Of a stretch of DNA of 64,000 nucleotides, positions 40,643-50,284 are shown in pieces. The DNA is from Streptomyces sp. BA2 (lineage in GTDB: Bacteria > Actinomycetota > Actinomycetes > Streptomycetales > Streptomycetaceae). Position 1 is the stretch's first letter; each line of letters starts with the position of its first letter. The notes beneath the pieces were generated by a model. That model did not search any database and had not been told where the DNA came from. It worked only from the letters and a program-made list of their open reading frames with translations. Made by a program: the position numbers and the translations under genes. Where the stretch lies: positions 2,740,001-2,804,000 of the forward strand of contig NZ_WSRO01000002.1 in assembly GCF_009769735.1 (NCBI RefSeq), written 5' to 3'.

Positions 40643-41308
40643 TCAGCCCGCGCTGCCCTCGGTCCGCCCTGGGTCGTCCCCGTACGCCATGGGGTACGGC
40701 TCAGGGTCCCGCGGCCCGAAGAGGCCGGTAAGGCCCAGATGCACGAGCAGCGCGGCCACGGGCCAGGCAAGCAGCGCGCCCTTGGCCTTGAGCTCCAGAG
40801 GGGCGTCGAACGCGACGCCCTTGCCCACGGACTTCGCATGGGCGATGACATCCGTCTCGGGCCCGAGGAAGATCCCAAGACGCCAGGCGATCACTGCCCC
40901 GAGGAGGCCCCCTGCCGTCAGCCCGATGACCAGTGGAATCCCGCCCCGCCTGCGCAGCAGGAACACCACGGCGCCGCTCACCGCGCCGAACGCGAGCGCG
41001 AGGAGAGTGAACGTTCCGTCGACCCCGATCGCCTGCTCGCCCTCGGTGTCCTTGAGGAACACCGCCTCGTTGTCCGCGATCAACGGCACGCGCGGCGCGA
41101 GCCACAGCCACAGCAGCCCGAGCAGGAGTCCGCTGACGGCCACCGCGAGCGCGATCACAGCGGCCTGCCGCACTTCGGTCTTCATATCGGGACCGTCCTC
41201 CTCGTCCGCCGACGGGGGAACGGCTCCGGACGGCTGAGCGGCTTGCTGCCAGGGGTCGTGCGGGGGCTGGTCGTGGGGCGGCTGGGAGGGCGTCAGCGGT
41301 GCAGTCAC
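40643..41308 (-). CDS. DUF2567-like membrane protein
   Basis: 221 residues from GTG 41308 (an ATG two codons up is the alternative). A Pro/Gln-rich cytoplasmic tail of about 40 residues precedes four helices. VPLIADNEAVFLKDTEGEQA lies in the first extracytoplasmic loop and is the best conserved part. It resembles DUF2567 proteins of actinobacteria. Function is unknown. It is convergent with the bL37-like gene. Confidence 0.72.
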   Translation of the reverse strand: MTAPLTPSQPPHDQPPHDPWQQAAQPSGAVPPSADEEDGPDMKTEVRQAAVIALAVAVSGLLLGLLWLWLAPRVPLIADNEAVFLKDTEGEQAIGVDGTFTLLALAFGAVSGAVVFLLRRRGGIPLVIGLTAGGLLGAVIAWRLGIFLGPETDVIAHAKSVGKGVAFDAPLELKAKGALLAWPVAALLVHLGLTGLFGPRDPEPYPMAYGDDPGRTEGSAG

Positions 41309-41386
41309 CCACACATGGTGCCAGTACTGCCTGAGTACCGCTTCACCGCACAGTCAGGACCGCGCAGGACCACGGCGAAGTCCGCT

Positions 41387-42205
41387 TCAGCGCACGGCCG
41401 CACGGCGGTACGCCCAGGTGGCGATCGCCAGCGAGGCGACGCCGACCCCCGCGCAGACCGCGAGATCGAGGGCGACGGCGGCCCAGTCCGGATGCGGCCC
41501 GAAGGTACGGGCGAACGCCTCGACTCCGTACGTGGAAGGCAGCAGGTCACGGGCGTACTGCAGGAAGCCGGGCATCCGCTCGGCCGGGAGCACACCGAGA
41601 AGCAGGGCCGCGGACATGCCCAACTGCCCGAGCAGCGTGGCGAGTTCGGGCCGGGGCGCGAGCAGCCCGAGGGCGGCACCGAGCCCGGCGAGGGCGGCAC
41701 CGGCCAGCGGGATCACCGCGGCGAGCACCCACAGGTGGGCCAGCGGGAGCCCGAAGAGGCCGCATCCGACGACCGCGGTGACGAGCGTGCCCGGCACGGT
41801 GAACGAGGCGTAGGCGGCCGCGGCGCCGAGGACCACCGAGGCGGGCGGCACGGGCAGCGTGGCGTAGTGGTCGAGGCCGCCGTCGGCCCGTAGCTGCCCG
41901 AAGTACTGCGCGAGCAGGTTGAGCGCGACGAACGCGACGACGAGTACGGAGGACCCGGCGACGACGGCACGCGCCTCGCCTCCCCCGTCCACGACGCCCC
42001 GCATCAGGATCATGATCCCGACGGACTGGAAGGTCGCCACGAAGAGCAGCGGAATGCGGGCGACCCGGGCCCGGGACAGCTGCGCCCGGTAGACGGCGGC
42101 AAGCGCGGGAAACAGCCGCGCACGGGGCCCCAGCGGCTCGGCGGCATCGCCCTGCCACTCACGGTCGTCGGCCCGTACGGCCGCTTCCAGGGGAACGGCA
42201 CTCAC
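41387..42205 (-). CDS. ABC-2 type transporter permease
   Basis: 272 residues with about six helices (for example VVAGSSVLVVAFVALNLLAQ and ALAGLGAALGLLAPRPELAT). GYA-type ABC-2 exporters have this layout; LPVPPASVVLGAAAAYA and AERMPGFLQYARDLLPSTYG are conserved. GTG 42205 was chosen for AGGAAGG upstream. The ATPase gene ends 41 bp upstream, so the two form a two-gene exporter operon. The cargo (drug, lipid or other) is unknown. Confidence 0.87.
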   Translation of the reverse strand: MSAVPLEAAVRADDREWQGDAAEPLGPRARLFPALAAVYRAQLSRARVARIPLLFVATFQSVGIMILMRGVVDGGGEARAVVAGSSVLVVAFVALNLLAQYFGQLRADGGLDHYATLPVPPASVVLGAAAAYASFTVPGTLVTAVVGCGLFGLPLAHLWVLAAVIPLAGAALAGLGAALGLLAPRPELATLLGQLGMSAALLLGVLPAERMPGFLQYARDLLPSTYGVEAFARTFGPHPDWAAVALDLAVCAGVGVASLAIATWAYRRAAVR

Positions 42206-42245
42206 CGAACAACCTTCCTGTCGCTGTTCATCCGCCCGGCGAAGG

Positions 42246-43280
42246 TCATGCCTTGACCAGCCCCTCCCCGTTCCCGCCGAGGGCGAGATACACGTCCTCC
42301 AGGCTGGGCGTAGCCAGGGTGAAGTCGTCCAGGGAGGCGAAGGCGTCCCCGCCGGTAACCGCAGCGACCGCGGCCCGAGCCTCATCAGGCGCAAGCCGCA
42401 GCGACCACCGCCGCCCGGATTCCACCGCGGACGAGCGAAGCGCCAGGACTTCGGGGACATCCAGTGGCGCCCGCTCCCGCCAGACGAGCTCCACCCGCAC
42501 CTCGCCCGCGACCTGCTCCTTGAGACCCAGGGGGCTGTCGCAGGCGATGACCCTGCCGTGGTCGAGCACGGCGACGCGGTCGAGGACCGTCTCGGCCTCG
42601 ATGACGTTGTGGGTGACGAGCAGCACCGTCGTGCCGCGCTCGGCCCTGCGCCGGTCGACCGCGCCCCAGACGGCGCGCCGCGCGATGGGGTCCATGCCGG
42701 TCGTCGGCTCGTCGAGGACAAGCAGCGGCCGCTCCCCCACCAGGGCGGTGGCGAAGCAGGCGAGCCTGCGCTGCCCGCCGGAAAGCTTCTTCAGGGGCCG
42801 CGAGGCGAGCCCGGTGAGCGCGAGTTCTTCGAGTACGCCGTCCCGCTCGGCCCGCGCCGCGCGCACGTCGAGTCCGCGCAGCCGCGCGGTCGTCTCGACG
42901 GCGAGCGAGACGGTCAGATCGTCGAGCGCGGTGGACTCCTGCCCCAGGTACGCGAGGATCCGCGCGGCCCGCTCGGGGTGGCGCAGGATGTCGTGCCCGA
43001 GGATCTCGACGCTCCCGCTGTCGGGCCGCATCAGACCGGTCAACTGACGTACGAGGGTGGACTTGCCGGCGCCGTTGGGCCCGAGAAGGCCGAAGATCTC
43101 GCCGCGTCTGACCTCCAGGCTGATGCCGTCGGTGGCGCGAACCTCCGGCGTCGCGGGCGTGCCGCGCCTGCCACGGGCGGCGGGATACGTCTTGACGAGG
43201 TCGCGCACCGCGCAGACGGCATCACTGCCGTGACCCTGTCGGAGCCCCTGTCGGACTGCCTGTGCCGAGCGCGTACTCAC
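42246..43280 (-). CDS. ABC transporter ATP-binding protein (exporter type)
   Basis: 344 residues of DrrA/NodI type. Walker A GPNGAGKST (about 67-75), signature LSGGQRR (about 164-170), Walker B LLVLDEPTTGMDP and the switch LLVTHN are intact. The C-terminal extension (about 240-344) ends FTLATPSLEDVYLAL, a usual DrrA-like tail. GTG 43280 lacks a good ribosome site; a start within the next 20 codons is possible. It partners with the downstream permease. Confidence 0.92.
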   Translation of the reverse strand: MSTRSAQAVRQGLRQGHGSDAVCAVRDLVKTYPAARGRRGTPATPEVRATDGISLEVRRGEIFGLLGPNGAGKSTLVRQLTGLMRPDSGSVEILGHDILRHPERAARILAYLGQESTALDDLTVSLAVETTARLRGLDVRAARAERDGVLEELALTGLASRPLKKLSGGQRRLACFATALVGERPLLVLDEPTTGMDPIARRAVWGAVDRRRAERGTTVLLVTHNVIEAETVLDRVAVLDHGRVIACDSPLGLKEQVAGEVRVELVWRERAPLDVPEVLALRSSAVESGRRWSLRLAPDEARAAVAAVTGGDAFASLDDFTLATPSLEDVYLALGGNGEGLVKA

Positions 43281-43355
43281 GAAGGACGAGGGTACGGGGT
43301 CCCGTGCCCGGTACGACGCCCGGGGCGCCCCGTACGCCCCGTATCGGTCATGTGT

Positions 43356-44651
43356 TCACTCGCCGGAGCGGTCGCCCACCGGCGCGTGCTCCACCGCGGT
43401 GTGGACGTCGATCTCGCGCCAGAAGCCCGCCCGGATCGCGTACCGGTCGTGTTCGTCGATCTGGTCGTCCTTGTGGGCGAGCAGGCCGAAGCGGGCCGCG
43501 TACCGCAGGAGCTCGCCGTCGACGCGGTGCGGGATGCGCGGGTACATCGTCGAGAGCTTCTGCAGGTTGTGCTGTTCCGGCAGGCGGGCCATCCAGCGGC
43601 GCGCGAATACCTGCCCGACCTCGAAGGGGTCACCGCCGACCGTGGTGATGTCCTCCTCGCGGTCGGCCCAGCGCTGCTCGGCCGTCGTCAGCTGGGCGAG
43701 CGTCGGCAGGGCGGCGGCCTCCGGGCTCTCCGCGGCGCCGCCGGGGCGCTCGACCCAGCCCTTGTCGGAGGACCAGCGCAGGGTGGCGTTGGTGGGATGC
43801 TGCGCGGCCTGGGTGGTGCCGGGACCGCGCAGGGCGGCCAGGTCCTTGGGGGTGGGCACGCCCTTGCCCGGCGGGATGTGGTGGGCGCCGCCGCTGTCGC
43901 CGTTGGCCCCGGCTCCGGCTCCTGCCCCTGCCCCTGCTTCGGCGTGCTGGCCGTGCTGTGCGTGCTGGACCCCGGCGGCCTCGTCGGCGGCCCGCTGGGC
44001 GCTTGCCGCGAGCGCGGACTCCGGCAGCGGCGCGGAGAGGATCGCGGCGATCTCGGGGCGCGGGACGGGAGGGGGCGCGCAGACGCCGGTGAGCTCCTTC
44101 GGGCGTACGGCCTTGGTGATCCAGGCCCGGTCCAGGACGCGGCGCTCGTCGGCTTCGGCCACGAGGTCCTCGGACTGGTTGTAGTCCCCGTCGGCGGCCT
44201 GGACCGCCCACAGGTGGACGGCGACGCCGTGCTCCTTGGCGGCCATCATGCCGGGCAGCAGGTCGCCGTCGCCGGTGACGAGCACGATGTCCGAGCAGGC
44301 GCGGTTGCGGGCCAGCTCCGTCAGCTCGGCGTGCATGGCGGCGTCGACGCCCTTCTGGGCCCACCGGCCGTCGCTGCGGGTCAGCGCGCCGAGCCGGACC
44401 GTCACGCGCGGCATGACGCGCAGCCTGCGGTGCTCGGGCTGCGGTACGCGGTCGGGGGCTCCGTCGAACCAGTAGATCCGCAGGAGGGGGCGCTCGGTGT
44501 CGGATTCGGCGCGCTCACGGATGCCCTGGATCAGGGCGGTGTGATCGACGGTGATCCGGGACCGGGACGGCTCGCCCGCGAGGAGACTCGCGGCGGCACC
44601 CAGCAGATACCCGGCGTCCACCAGGACGATGCAGCGGTCCACGCGATCCAC
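43356..44651 (-). CDS. NYN-domain (PIN-like) putative ribonuclease
   Basis: 431 residues. The NYN nuclease-like domain covers about residues 5-175: CIVLVDAGYLLGAAAS (first acidic site), KGVDAAMHAELTELARNRAC (second) and DIVLVTGDGDLLPGMMAA (third). A low-complexity Ala/Gly linker (GAGAGAGAGANGDSGG, about 240-255) follows, then a conserved C-terminal helical domain starting at WADREEDITTVGGDPFEVGQ. Probably an RNA-processing or RNA-quality enzyme acting on an unknown RNA. GTG 44651 has GAAAGAGG upstream. Confidence 0.83.
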   Translation of the reverse strand: MDRVDRCIVLVDAGYLLGAAASLLAGEPSRSRITVDHTALIQGIRERAESDTERPLLRIYWFDGAPDRVPQPEHRRLRVMPRVTVRLGALTRSDGRWAQKGVDAAMHAELTELARNRACSDIVLVTGDGDLLPGMMAAKEHGVAVHLWAVQAADGDYNQSEDLVAEADERRVLDRAWITKAVRPKELTGVCAPPPVPRPEIAAILSAPLPESALAASAQRAADEAAGVQHAQHGQHAEAGAGAGAGAGANGDSGGAHHIPPGKGVPTPKDLAALRGPGTTQAAQHPTNATLRWSSDKGWVERPGGAAESPEAAALPTLAQLTTAEQRWADREEDITTVGGDPFEVGQVFARRWMARLPEQHNLQKLSTMYPRIPHRVDGELLRYAARFGLLAHKDDQIDEHDRYAIRAGFWREIDVHTAVEHAPVGDRSGE

Positions 44652-44878
44652 CCTCTTTCCCTGGAGATTCCCTGGAAGTAATGGTTCGGGTTTCCTTCGA
44701 GTCTGCCCGACCCGGCGGAGGTTAACGGCCGGAACTCGATCTTCGGCGTGGCGTATCTCGACTTCACTCTCCGACAGGGCTTATTACGCACGGTAATTCT
44801 CTGAAATGCGCACCTTGTCGGCATATGTGAATCTGGTCGCGTCCTGGCCCCCAGATCCCCCTCAGGAGGAAGATCACC

Positions 44879-45064
44879 ATGGCCAAGAACAAGAACCGCA
44901 AGCAGGGCGGCGATCAGAACCGCGCTTCGGCCGCGGAGCAGGCGCAGGAGCAGGCCAAGTCGTCCGCGGAGCAGGCCGAGTCGAGGATGAAGGACGCCGT
45001 GCAGTCGCAGGGCAGCCCGGCCGAGGTCGCCCGCAAGCACCAGCGCCGTTTCGGCCACAACTGA
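44879..45064 (+). CDS. Small hydrophilic helical protein
   Basis: 61 residues: MAKNKNRKQGGDQNRASAAE followed by a Gln/Ala/Glu-rich amphipathic helix and ending VARKHQRRFGHN. AGGAGG lies 9 bp before the ATG, and a strong terminator follows at 45088, so it is a monocistronic gene. Similar small proteins occur widely in Streptomyces; the role is unknown. The lack of hydrophobic residues suggests an intrinsically disordered or nucleic-acid-associated protein. Confidence 0.8.
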   Translation: MAKNKNRKQGGDQNRASAAEQAQEQAKSSAEQAESRMKDAVQSQGSPAEVARKHQRRFGHN

Positions 45065-45087
45065 CGCCCACGCAGGCGTATATGCGT

Positions 45088-45123
45088 GAAGGGGCGCACC
45101 CGGACTTCCGGGTGCGCCCCTTC
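45088..45123. terminator. Bidirectional terminator between small gene and dnaE
   Basis: A 17-bp perfect palindrome (GAAGGGGCGCACCCGGA against its complement) with CT at the centre; the real stem is about 15 bp. It sits between the convergent ends of the 61-residue gene and dnaE and can stop both. Confidence 0.88.
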
Positions 45124-45143
45124 CATGTGCTGGACGGTGTGAC

Positions 45144-48100
45144 CTACCCGGCGAGGCAGGACGGGCCGAGCAGCACCTTCAGGTCACCGAAAAGGGCGGG
45201 ATCCGGCTGTACCCGATGGCGGTCGAGCCGCAGCACCGTCGTCTTCTGCGCGCCCTGGAGCTTGATCCGCACCTCGCTGTTGCCGCGGTGGTGGCTGAGG
45301 ATCTCGCCGAGGCGGCTGACCATCGGCGGGGTCACCTTCACCGTCGGGATGGTGATCAGGACGGGCGCGTTGGTCCCCGCGTTCGACAGGTCGGGGACCT
45401 GGAGCTCCATCGCGACCAGGCGCGGCACGTCCTCGCGCTTGTCGAGGCGGCCCTTGACGAACACCACGGCGTCCTCGACGAGTTGGGTCGAGACGAGCTG
45501 ATACGTCGCCGGGAAGAACATGCACTCGATGGAACCCGCGAGGTCCTCGACGGTCGCGATCGCCCAGGCGTTGCCCTGCTTGGTCATCTTGCGCTGGAGG
45601 CCGGAGATGATGCCGCCGATGGTGACGATCGAGCCGTCCGAGTAGTCACCGCCGGTGAGCTGTCCGATGCCCGCGTCGGCCTTGTCGGACAGCACGTGCT
45701 CCAGGCCGAACAGAGGGTGGTCGGAGACGTACAGACCGAGCATCTCCCGCTCCTGGGCGAGGAGATACGTCTTCTCCCACTCGTCGGTGGAGAACTCCAC
45801 GTCGAGCCCGAAGCCCGGCTCGTCCCCGCCGGACTCGTCGCCCATCCCCCCGAAGAGGTCGAACTGCCCTTCCGCTTCCTTGCGCTTGACCTGCACCACG
45901 TTGTCGATCATGGGTTCGTACTGCGCGGTGAGGCCCTTGCGGGTGTGCCCCATGGTGTCGAAGGCGCCCGCCTTGATCAGCGACTCCGTGGTGCGCTTGT
46001 TGCAGGCGGCGGCCTCGACCTTGTCGAGGTAGTCGGGGAAGGAGGCGAACTTCCCCTTGGCCTTGCGCGACCGGACGATCGACTCGACCACGTTCGTACC
46101 GACGTTCCGGACCGCCTCAAGGCCGAAGAGGATCACGTCGTCGCCCTGCGCGGCGAAGTTGTGCACGGACTCGTTCACGTTGGGCGGAAGGACCTTGATG
46201 CCCATGCGCCGGCACTCGTTGAGGTAGATGGCCGACTTGTCCTTGTCGTCCTTCACCGAGGTGAGCAGCGCGGCCATGTACTCGGCGGGGTAGTTCGCCT
46301 TGAGGTAGGCGGTCCAGTACGTGACGAGGCCGTACGCGGAGGAGTGCGCCTTGTTGAAGGCGTATCCGGCGAAGGGGACCAGGACGTCCCACAGGGCCTG
46401 GATCGCCGCGTCCGAGTAGCCGTTCTTCCGGGCGCCCGCCTGGAAGAGGACGAAGTTCTTCTCCAGCTCCTCGGGCTTCTTCTTGCCCATCACGCGGCGC
46501 AGGATGTCGGCTTCACCGAGGGAGTACCCGGCGATGATCTGCGCGGCCTTCTGCACCTGCTCCTGGTACACGATGAGGCCGTAGGTCAGGCCGAGCGTCT
46601 CCTTCAGGGGCTCTTCGAGCTCCGGGTGGATCGGCGTGATCTCCTGGCGGCCGTTCTTGCGCTCCGCGTAGTTGATGTGCGAGTTCATGCCCATCGGGCC
46701 CGGCCGGTAGAGGGCCGAGACGGCGGAAATGTCCTCGAAGTTGTCGGGCTGCATCTGGCGGAGCAGCGAACGCATCGGGCCGCCGTCGAACTGGAAGACA
46801 CCGAGCGTGTCACCGCGGCAGAGCAGTTCGAAGGTCTTCGGGTCGTCCAGCGGGAGCGAGAGCATCTCCAGGTCGATGCCCTTGTCGTTGCGCACCATCT
46901 TGACGGCGTCGTCCATGATGGTGAGGTTTCGAAGGCCCAGGAAGTCCATCTTGAGCAGGCCGAGCGACTCGCACTGGGGGTAGTCCCACTGCGTGATCGT
47001 CACGCCGTCCGTGTGCCGCACCCAGATCGGCGCGTGGTCCACGATCGGCTCGCTGGACATGATGACGCCGGCCGCGTGCACGCCCATCTGCCGGACCAGG
47101 CCTTCCACACCCTTCGCGGTGTCGATGACCTTCTTCACGTCCGGTTCGTTCTCGTACATCCCCCGGATCTCGCCCGCCTCGCTGTAGCGCGGGTGCTTGG
47201 GGTCCGTGATCCCGGAGAGGTCGATGCCCTTGCCGAGGACGTCGGCGGGCATCGCCTTGGTGAGGCGGTCGCCCATCGCGTACGGATATCCGAGCACGCG
47301 CGCGGAGTCCTTGATGGCGTTCTTCGCCTTGATCTTTCCGTACGTGCCGATCATGGCGACCTTGTCGGCGCCGTACTTCTCGGTCACGTACCGGATCACT
47401 TCGACGCGCCTGCGCTCGTCGAAGTCGATGTCGACATCGGGCATGGACACGCGCTCGGGGTTGAGGAACCGCTCGAAGATCAGGCCGTGCGTGATGGGGT
47501 CGAGGTCGGTGATGCCCATCGCGTACGCGACGATCGATCCTGCCGCGGAGCCACGGCCTGGGCCCACCGCGATGCCGTTGTTCTTGGCCCACATGATGAA
47601 GTCGGCGACCACGAGGAAGTACCCCGGGAACCCCATCTGGATGATGATGTCCATCTCGTACTCGGCCTGCTGCTGCCGGTCCTCGGGGACACCGCCCGGG
47701 TAGCGGCGGGCCATGCCGACCCGGACCTCTTCCTGGAACCAGGTGACTTCGGTGAAGCCCTCCGGGATCTCAAACTTCGGCATGAGGTCGCGCTTCTCGA
47801 ACATCCCGGTGGTGTCGATCTGCTCCGCGACCAGGAGCGTGTTCCGGCACCCCTCCTGCCAGGCCTCCGAGGAGTCGATGGCGTACATCTCGTCCGTGGA
47901 CTTCAGGTAGTAGCCGGTGCCGTCGAAGCGGAAGCGGTCCGGGTCCGAGAGGTTCTTGCCCGTCTGGATGCAGAGCAGGGCGTCGTGGGCGACGGACTCG
48001 TGCGCGTACGTGTAATGCGAGTCGTTCGTCACCAGGGGCGGGATGCCGAGCTTCTTGCCGACCCGGAGCAGGTCGTCACGGACCCGGCGCTCGATGTCGA

Positions 48101-48686
48101 TGCCGTGGTCCATCAGCTCCAGGAAGTACCGGTCCTTGCCGAAGATGTCCTGGTACTCGGCGGCAGCCTTCACCGCCTCGTCGAACTGGCCCAGGCGCAG
48201 GCGGGTCTGGAGCTCTCCGGAGGGGCAGCCGGTGGAGGCGATCAGGCCCTCCGACCACTGGGAGATCGTCTCCTTGTCCATGCGCGGCCACTTCTGCAGC
48301 CAGCCCTCGGCGTACGCGTCCGAGGACAGCCGGAAGAGATTGTGCAGGCCGGTGCTGTTCGCCGCCCAGATCGTCTTGTGGGTGTAACCACCCGAACCGG
48401 ATACGTCGTCCCGCTTCTGGTGCGGCTGACCCCACTTGATCTTCCGCTTGTTGCGGCGGGACTCCGGGGCGACGTACGCCTCGATGCCGATGATCGGCGT
48501 CACGCCCGCCTTCTGCGCCGAGTGGAAGAAGTCGTACGCCCCGTGGAGGTTGCCGTGGTCGGACATGGCGACATGCGTCATGCCCATCTCATTACAGGCG
48601 TTGAACATGTCCTTGAGCCGCGCGGCACCGTCCAGCAGCGAGTACTGGGTGTGGACGTGGAGGTGCGTAAAGGGCGGCTTGGTCAC
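45144..48686 (-). CDS. dnaE: DNA polymerase III alpha subunit
   Basis: 1180-residue DnaE1-type replicative polymerase. The PHP domain opens with FTHLHVHTQYSLLDGAARL (metal-binding HLHVHTQ), and HVAMSDHGNLHGA follows. The C-family catalytic Asp triplet is in SMPDVDIDFDERRR, preceded by GPGRGSAAGSIVAYAMGITD. FNKAHSSAYG, the helix-hairpin-helix and the C-terminal OB domain (IVTIGGIISGLQRKMTKQGN) are complete. GTG 48686 (VTKPPFTHLHV) has GGAGGC upstream. It is an isolated gene on the minus strand, divergent from the DUF2252 gene. Confidence 0.97.
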   Translation of the reverse strand: MTKPPFTHLHVHTQYSLLDGAARLKDMFNACNEMGMTHVAMSDHGNLHGAYDFFHSAQKAGVTPIIGIEAYVAPESRRNKRKIKWGQPHQKRDDVSGSGGYTHKTIWAANSTGLHNLFRLSSDAYAEGWLQKWPRMDKETISQWSEGLIASTGCPSGELQTRLRLGQFDEAVKAAAEYQDIFGKDRYFLELMDHGIDIERRVRDDLLRVGKKLGIPPLVTNDSHYTYAHESVAHDALLCIQTGKNLSDPDRFRFDGTGYYLKSTDEMYAIDSSEAWQEGCRNTLLVAEQIDTTGMFEKRDLMPKFEIPEGFTEVTWFQEEVRVGMARRYPGGVPEDRQQQAEYEMDIIIQMGFPGYFLVVADFIMWAKNNGIAVGPGRGSAAGSIVAYAMGITDLDPITHGLIFERFLNPERVSMPDVDIDFDERRRVEVIRYVTEKYGADKVAMIGTYGKIKAKNAIKDSARVLGYPYAMGDRLTKAMPADVLGKGIDLSGITDPKHPRYSEAGEIRGMYENEPDVKKVIDTAKGVEGLVRQMGVHAAGVIMSSEPIVDHAPIWVRHTDGVTITQWDYPQCESLGLLKMDFLGLRNLTIMDDAVKMVRNDKGIDLEMLSLPLDDPKTFELLCRGDTLGVFQFDGGPMRSLLRQMQPDNFEDISAVSALYRPGPMGMNSHINYAERKNGRQEITPIHPELEEPLKETLGLTYGLIVYQEQVQKAAQIIAGYSLGEADILRRVMGKKKPEELEKNFVLFQAGARKNGYSDAAIQALWDVLVPFAGYAFNKAHSSAYGLVTYWTAYLKANYPAEYMAALLTSVKDDKDKSAIYLNECRRMGIKVLPPNVNESVHNFAAQGDDVILFGLEAVRNVGTNVVESIVRSRKAKGKFASFPDYLDKVEAAACNKRTTESLIKAGAFDTMGHTRKGLTAQYEPMIDNVVQVKRKEAEGQFDLFGGMGDESGGDEPGFGLDVEFSTDEWEKTYLLAQEREMLGLYVSDHPLFGLEHVLSDKADAGIGQLTGGDYSDGSIVTIGGIISGLQRKMTKQGNAWAIATVEDLAGSIECMFFPATYQLVSTQLVEDAVVFVKGRLDKREDVPRLVAMELQVPDLSNAGTNAPVLITIPTVKVTPPMVSRLGEILSHHRGNSEVRIKLQGAQKTTVLRLDRHRVQPDPALFGDLKVLLGPSCLAG

Positions 48687-48876
48687 GGCGGGAGGCCTCC
48701 GGAGAACGTTCGGCAACAGGCTGCGGGCAGTCTGGGGGGACAGCGTGGAAGTCTAATCCGCGGCACTGACAAGCGACGGGCACTCGGGGGTACCGTCGTG
48801 CGTTGGACTGGTCGGAGCACCTGTCCAAAATGTCATGCACCACCTGGCACCACCCGTTACCTGGAGGCACCCCGCG

Positions 48877-50205
48877 ATGTCGGACCCGCAGCCCACCGCT
48901 GAGCAGCGCGGCGAGCAGATCCTCTCCGTCTTCGACACCGCGTTCGGCGAGCTGCTCGCCGCGGACCCCGCCGCGTTCCGGGTCAAGTTCCGGAAGATGG
49001 CAGGCTCCGCGTTCGCGTTCTACCGCGGCACGGCCTGCCTCTTCTACGGGGACCTGGAGCGCGAGCAGCACGGCGGTCCGTACCTGGACGAGCGCACGGG
49101 CCGGGTGTGGATCCACGGCGACCTGCACGCGGAGAACTTCGGCACGTACATGGACTCCCAGGGCCGCCTGATCTTCAACGTGAACGACTTCGACGAGGCG
49201 TATGTGGGCCCCTTCACCTGGGACCTGAAGCGCTTCGCCGCCTCCGTGGCCCTGATCGGGTACACGAAGGCGCTCAGCGACGAGCAGATCACCGACCTGG
49301 TGCGGGTGTACGCGGCCGCGTACCGCGAGCGGATCCACGACCTGGCGACCGGCGCCAAGAGCGACGAGGTGCCGCCCTTCACCCTGGACACCGCCCAGGG
49401 CCCGCTCCTGGACGCGCTGCGCGACGCGCGCTCGCTGACCCGCTTCGGCCTCCTGGACTCCATGACGGAGATCCGCGACTTCGAGCGCCGCTTCGCCCCG
49501 GGCGGCGGCTCCATCGAGCTCGACGCGGCCACCCGGTACAAGGTCCTTGCCGCCTTCGACGGATATCTGGAGACGCTGCCCGAGTCCTCCCTCACCCGCC
49601 CCGACTCGTATCGGGTGAAGGACGTCGTCGGACGCCGCGGCATCGGTATCGGCTCCGCGGGCCTGCCCTCGTACAACATCCTTCTGGAGGGCAACAGCGA
49701 CGCCCTGGAGAACGACGTCGTGATCTACCTCAAGCAGGCGCAGACCCCGGCCGTCTCGCGGCACATCACCGACGGCGCGGTCCGTGGCTACTTCCAGCAC
49801 GAGGGCCACCGCACGGTCATCTCGCAGCGCGCGCTCCAGGCGCACGCCGACCCGTGGCTCGGCTGGACCGAGCTGGACGGCGCCGGCCAGCTGGTCGCCG
49901 AGGTCTCTCCGTACGCCGTGGACCTGGACTGGTCGGACATCGACGACTGGGACGAGATCGCCGCGGTCATCGCCGACCTGGGCCGCGCCACCGCCACGAT
50001 GCACTCCGCAGCGGACGACGAGAGCGGCCACTCGGACCTGGTGCCGTTCTCCACGGAGCGGGCGATCGACGCCGCCATCGCGGCGGACGAAGAGAGCTTC
50101 GGGGACCTGCTCGTGGACTTCGCGCACGAGTACGGCGCGCGCGCCCGCAGGGACCACCAGATCTTCGTCGACCTGTTCCGTAACGGTCGGATTCCGGGTC
50201 TGTAG
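48877..50205 (+). CDS. DUF2252 family protein (kinase-like fold)
   Basis: 442 residues. RVKFRKMAGSAFAFYRGTAC, VWIHGDLHAENFGTYMDSQG (catalytic-loop-like HGDxHxxN) and FNVNDFDEAYVGPFTWDLKR (DFD metal motif) mark the DUF2252 branch of the aminoglycoside-kinase-like superfamily. RYKVKD-type Lys and GIGSAGLPSYNILLEG are also present. Substrate unknown; it may phosphorylate a small molecule. ATG 48877 has GGAGG upstream and is preferred over the in-frame ATG at 48835. Confidence 0.88.
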   Translation: MSDPQPTAEQRGEQILSVFDTAFGELLAADPAAFRVKFRKMAGSAFAFYRGTACLFYGDLEREQHGGPYLDERTGRVWIHGDLHAENFGTYMDSQGRLIFNVNDFDEAYVGPFTWDLKRFAASVALIGYTKALSDEQITDLVRVYAAAYRERIHDLATGAKSDEVPPFTLDTAQGPLLDALRDARSLTRFGLLDSMTEIRDFERRFAPGGGSIELDAATRYKVLAAFDGYLETLPESSLTRPDSYRVKDVVGRRGIGIGSAGLPSYNILLEGNSDALENDVVIYLKQAQTPAVSRHITDGAVRGYFQHEGHRTVISQRALQAHADPWLGWTELDGAGQLVAEVSPYAVDLDWSDIDDWDEIAAVIADLGRATATMHSAADDESGHSDLVPFSTERAIDAAIAADEESFGDLLVDFAHEYGARARRDHQIFVDLFRNGRIPGL

Positions 50206-50284
50206 GCACGAAGACGACGCCGTGCAACTCATAGGCACCCTTTAGGGCTGCCTTACGGGAGCACATGGCACACTCGGCTGCGCG

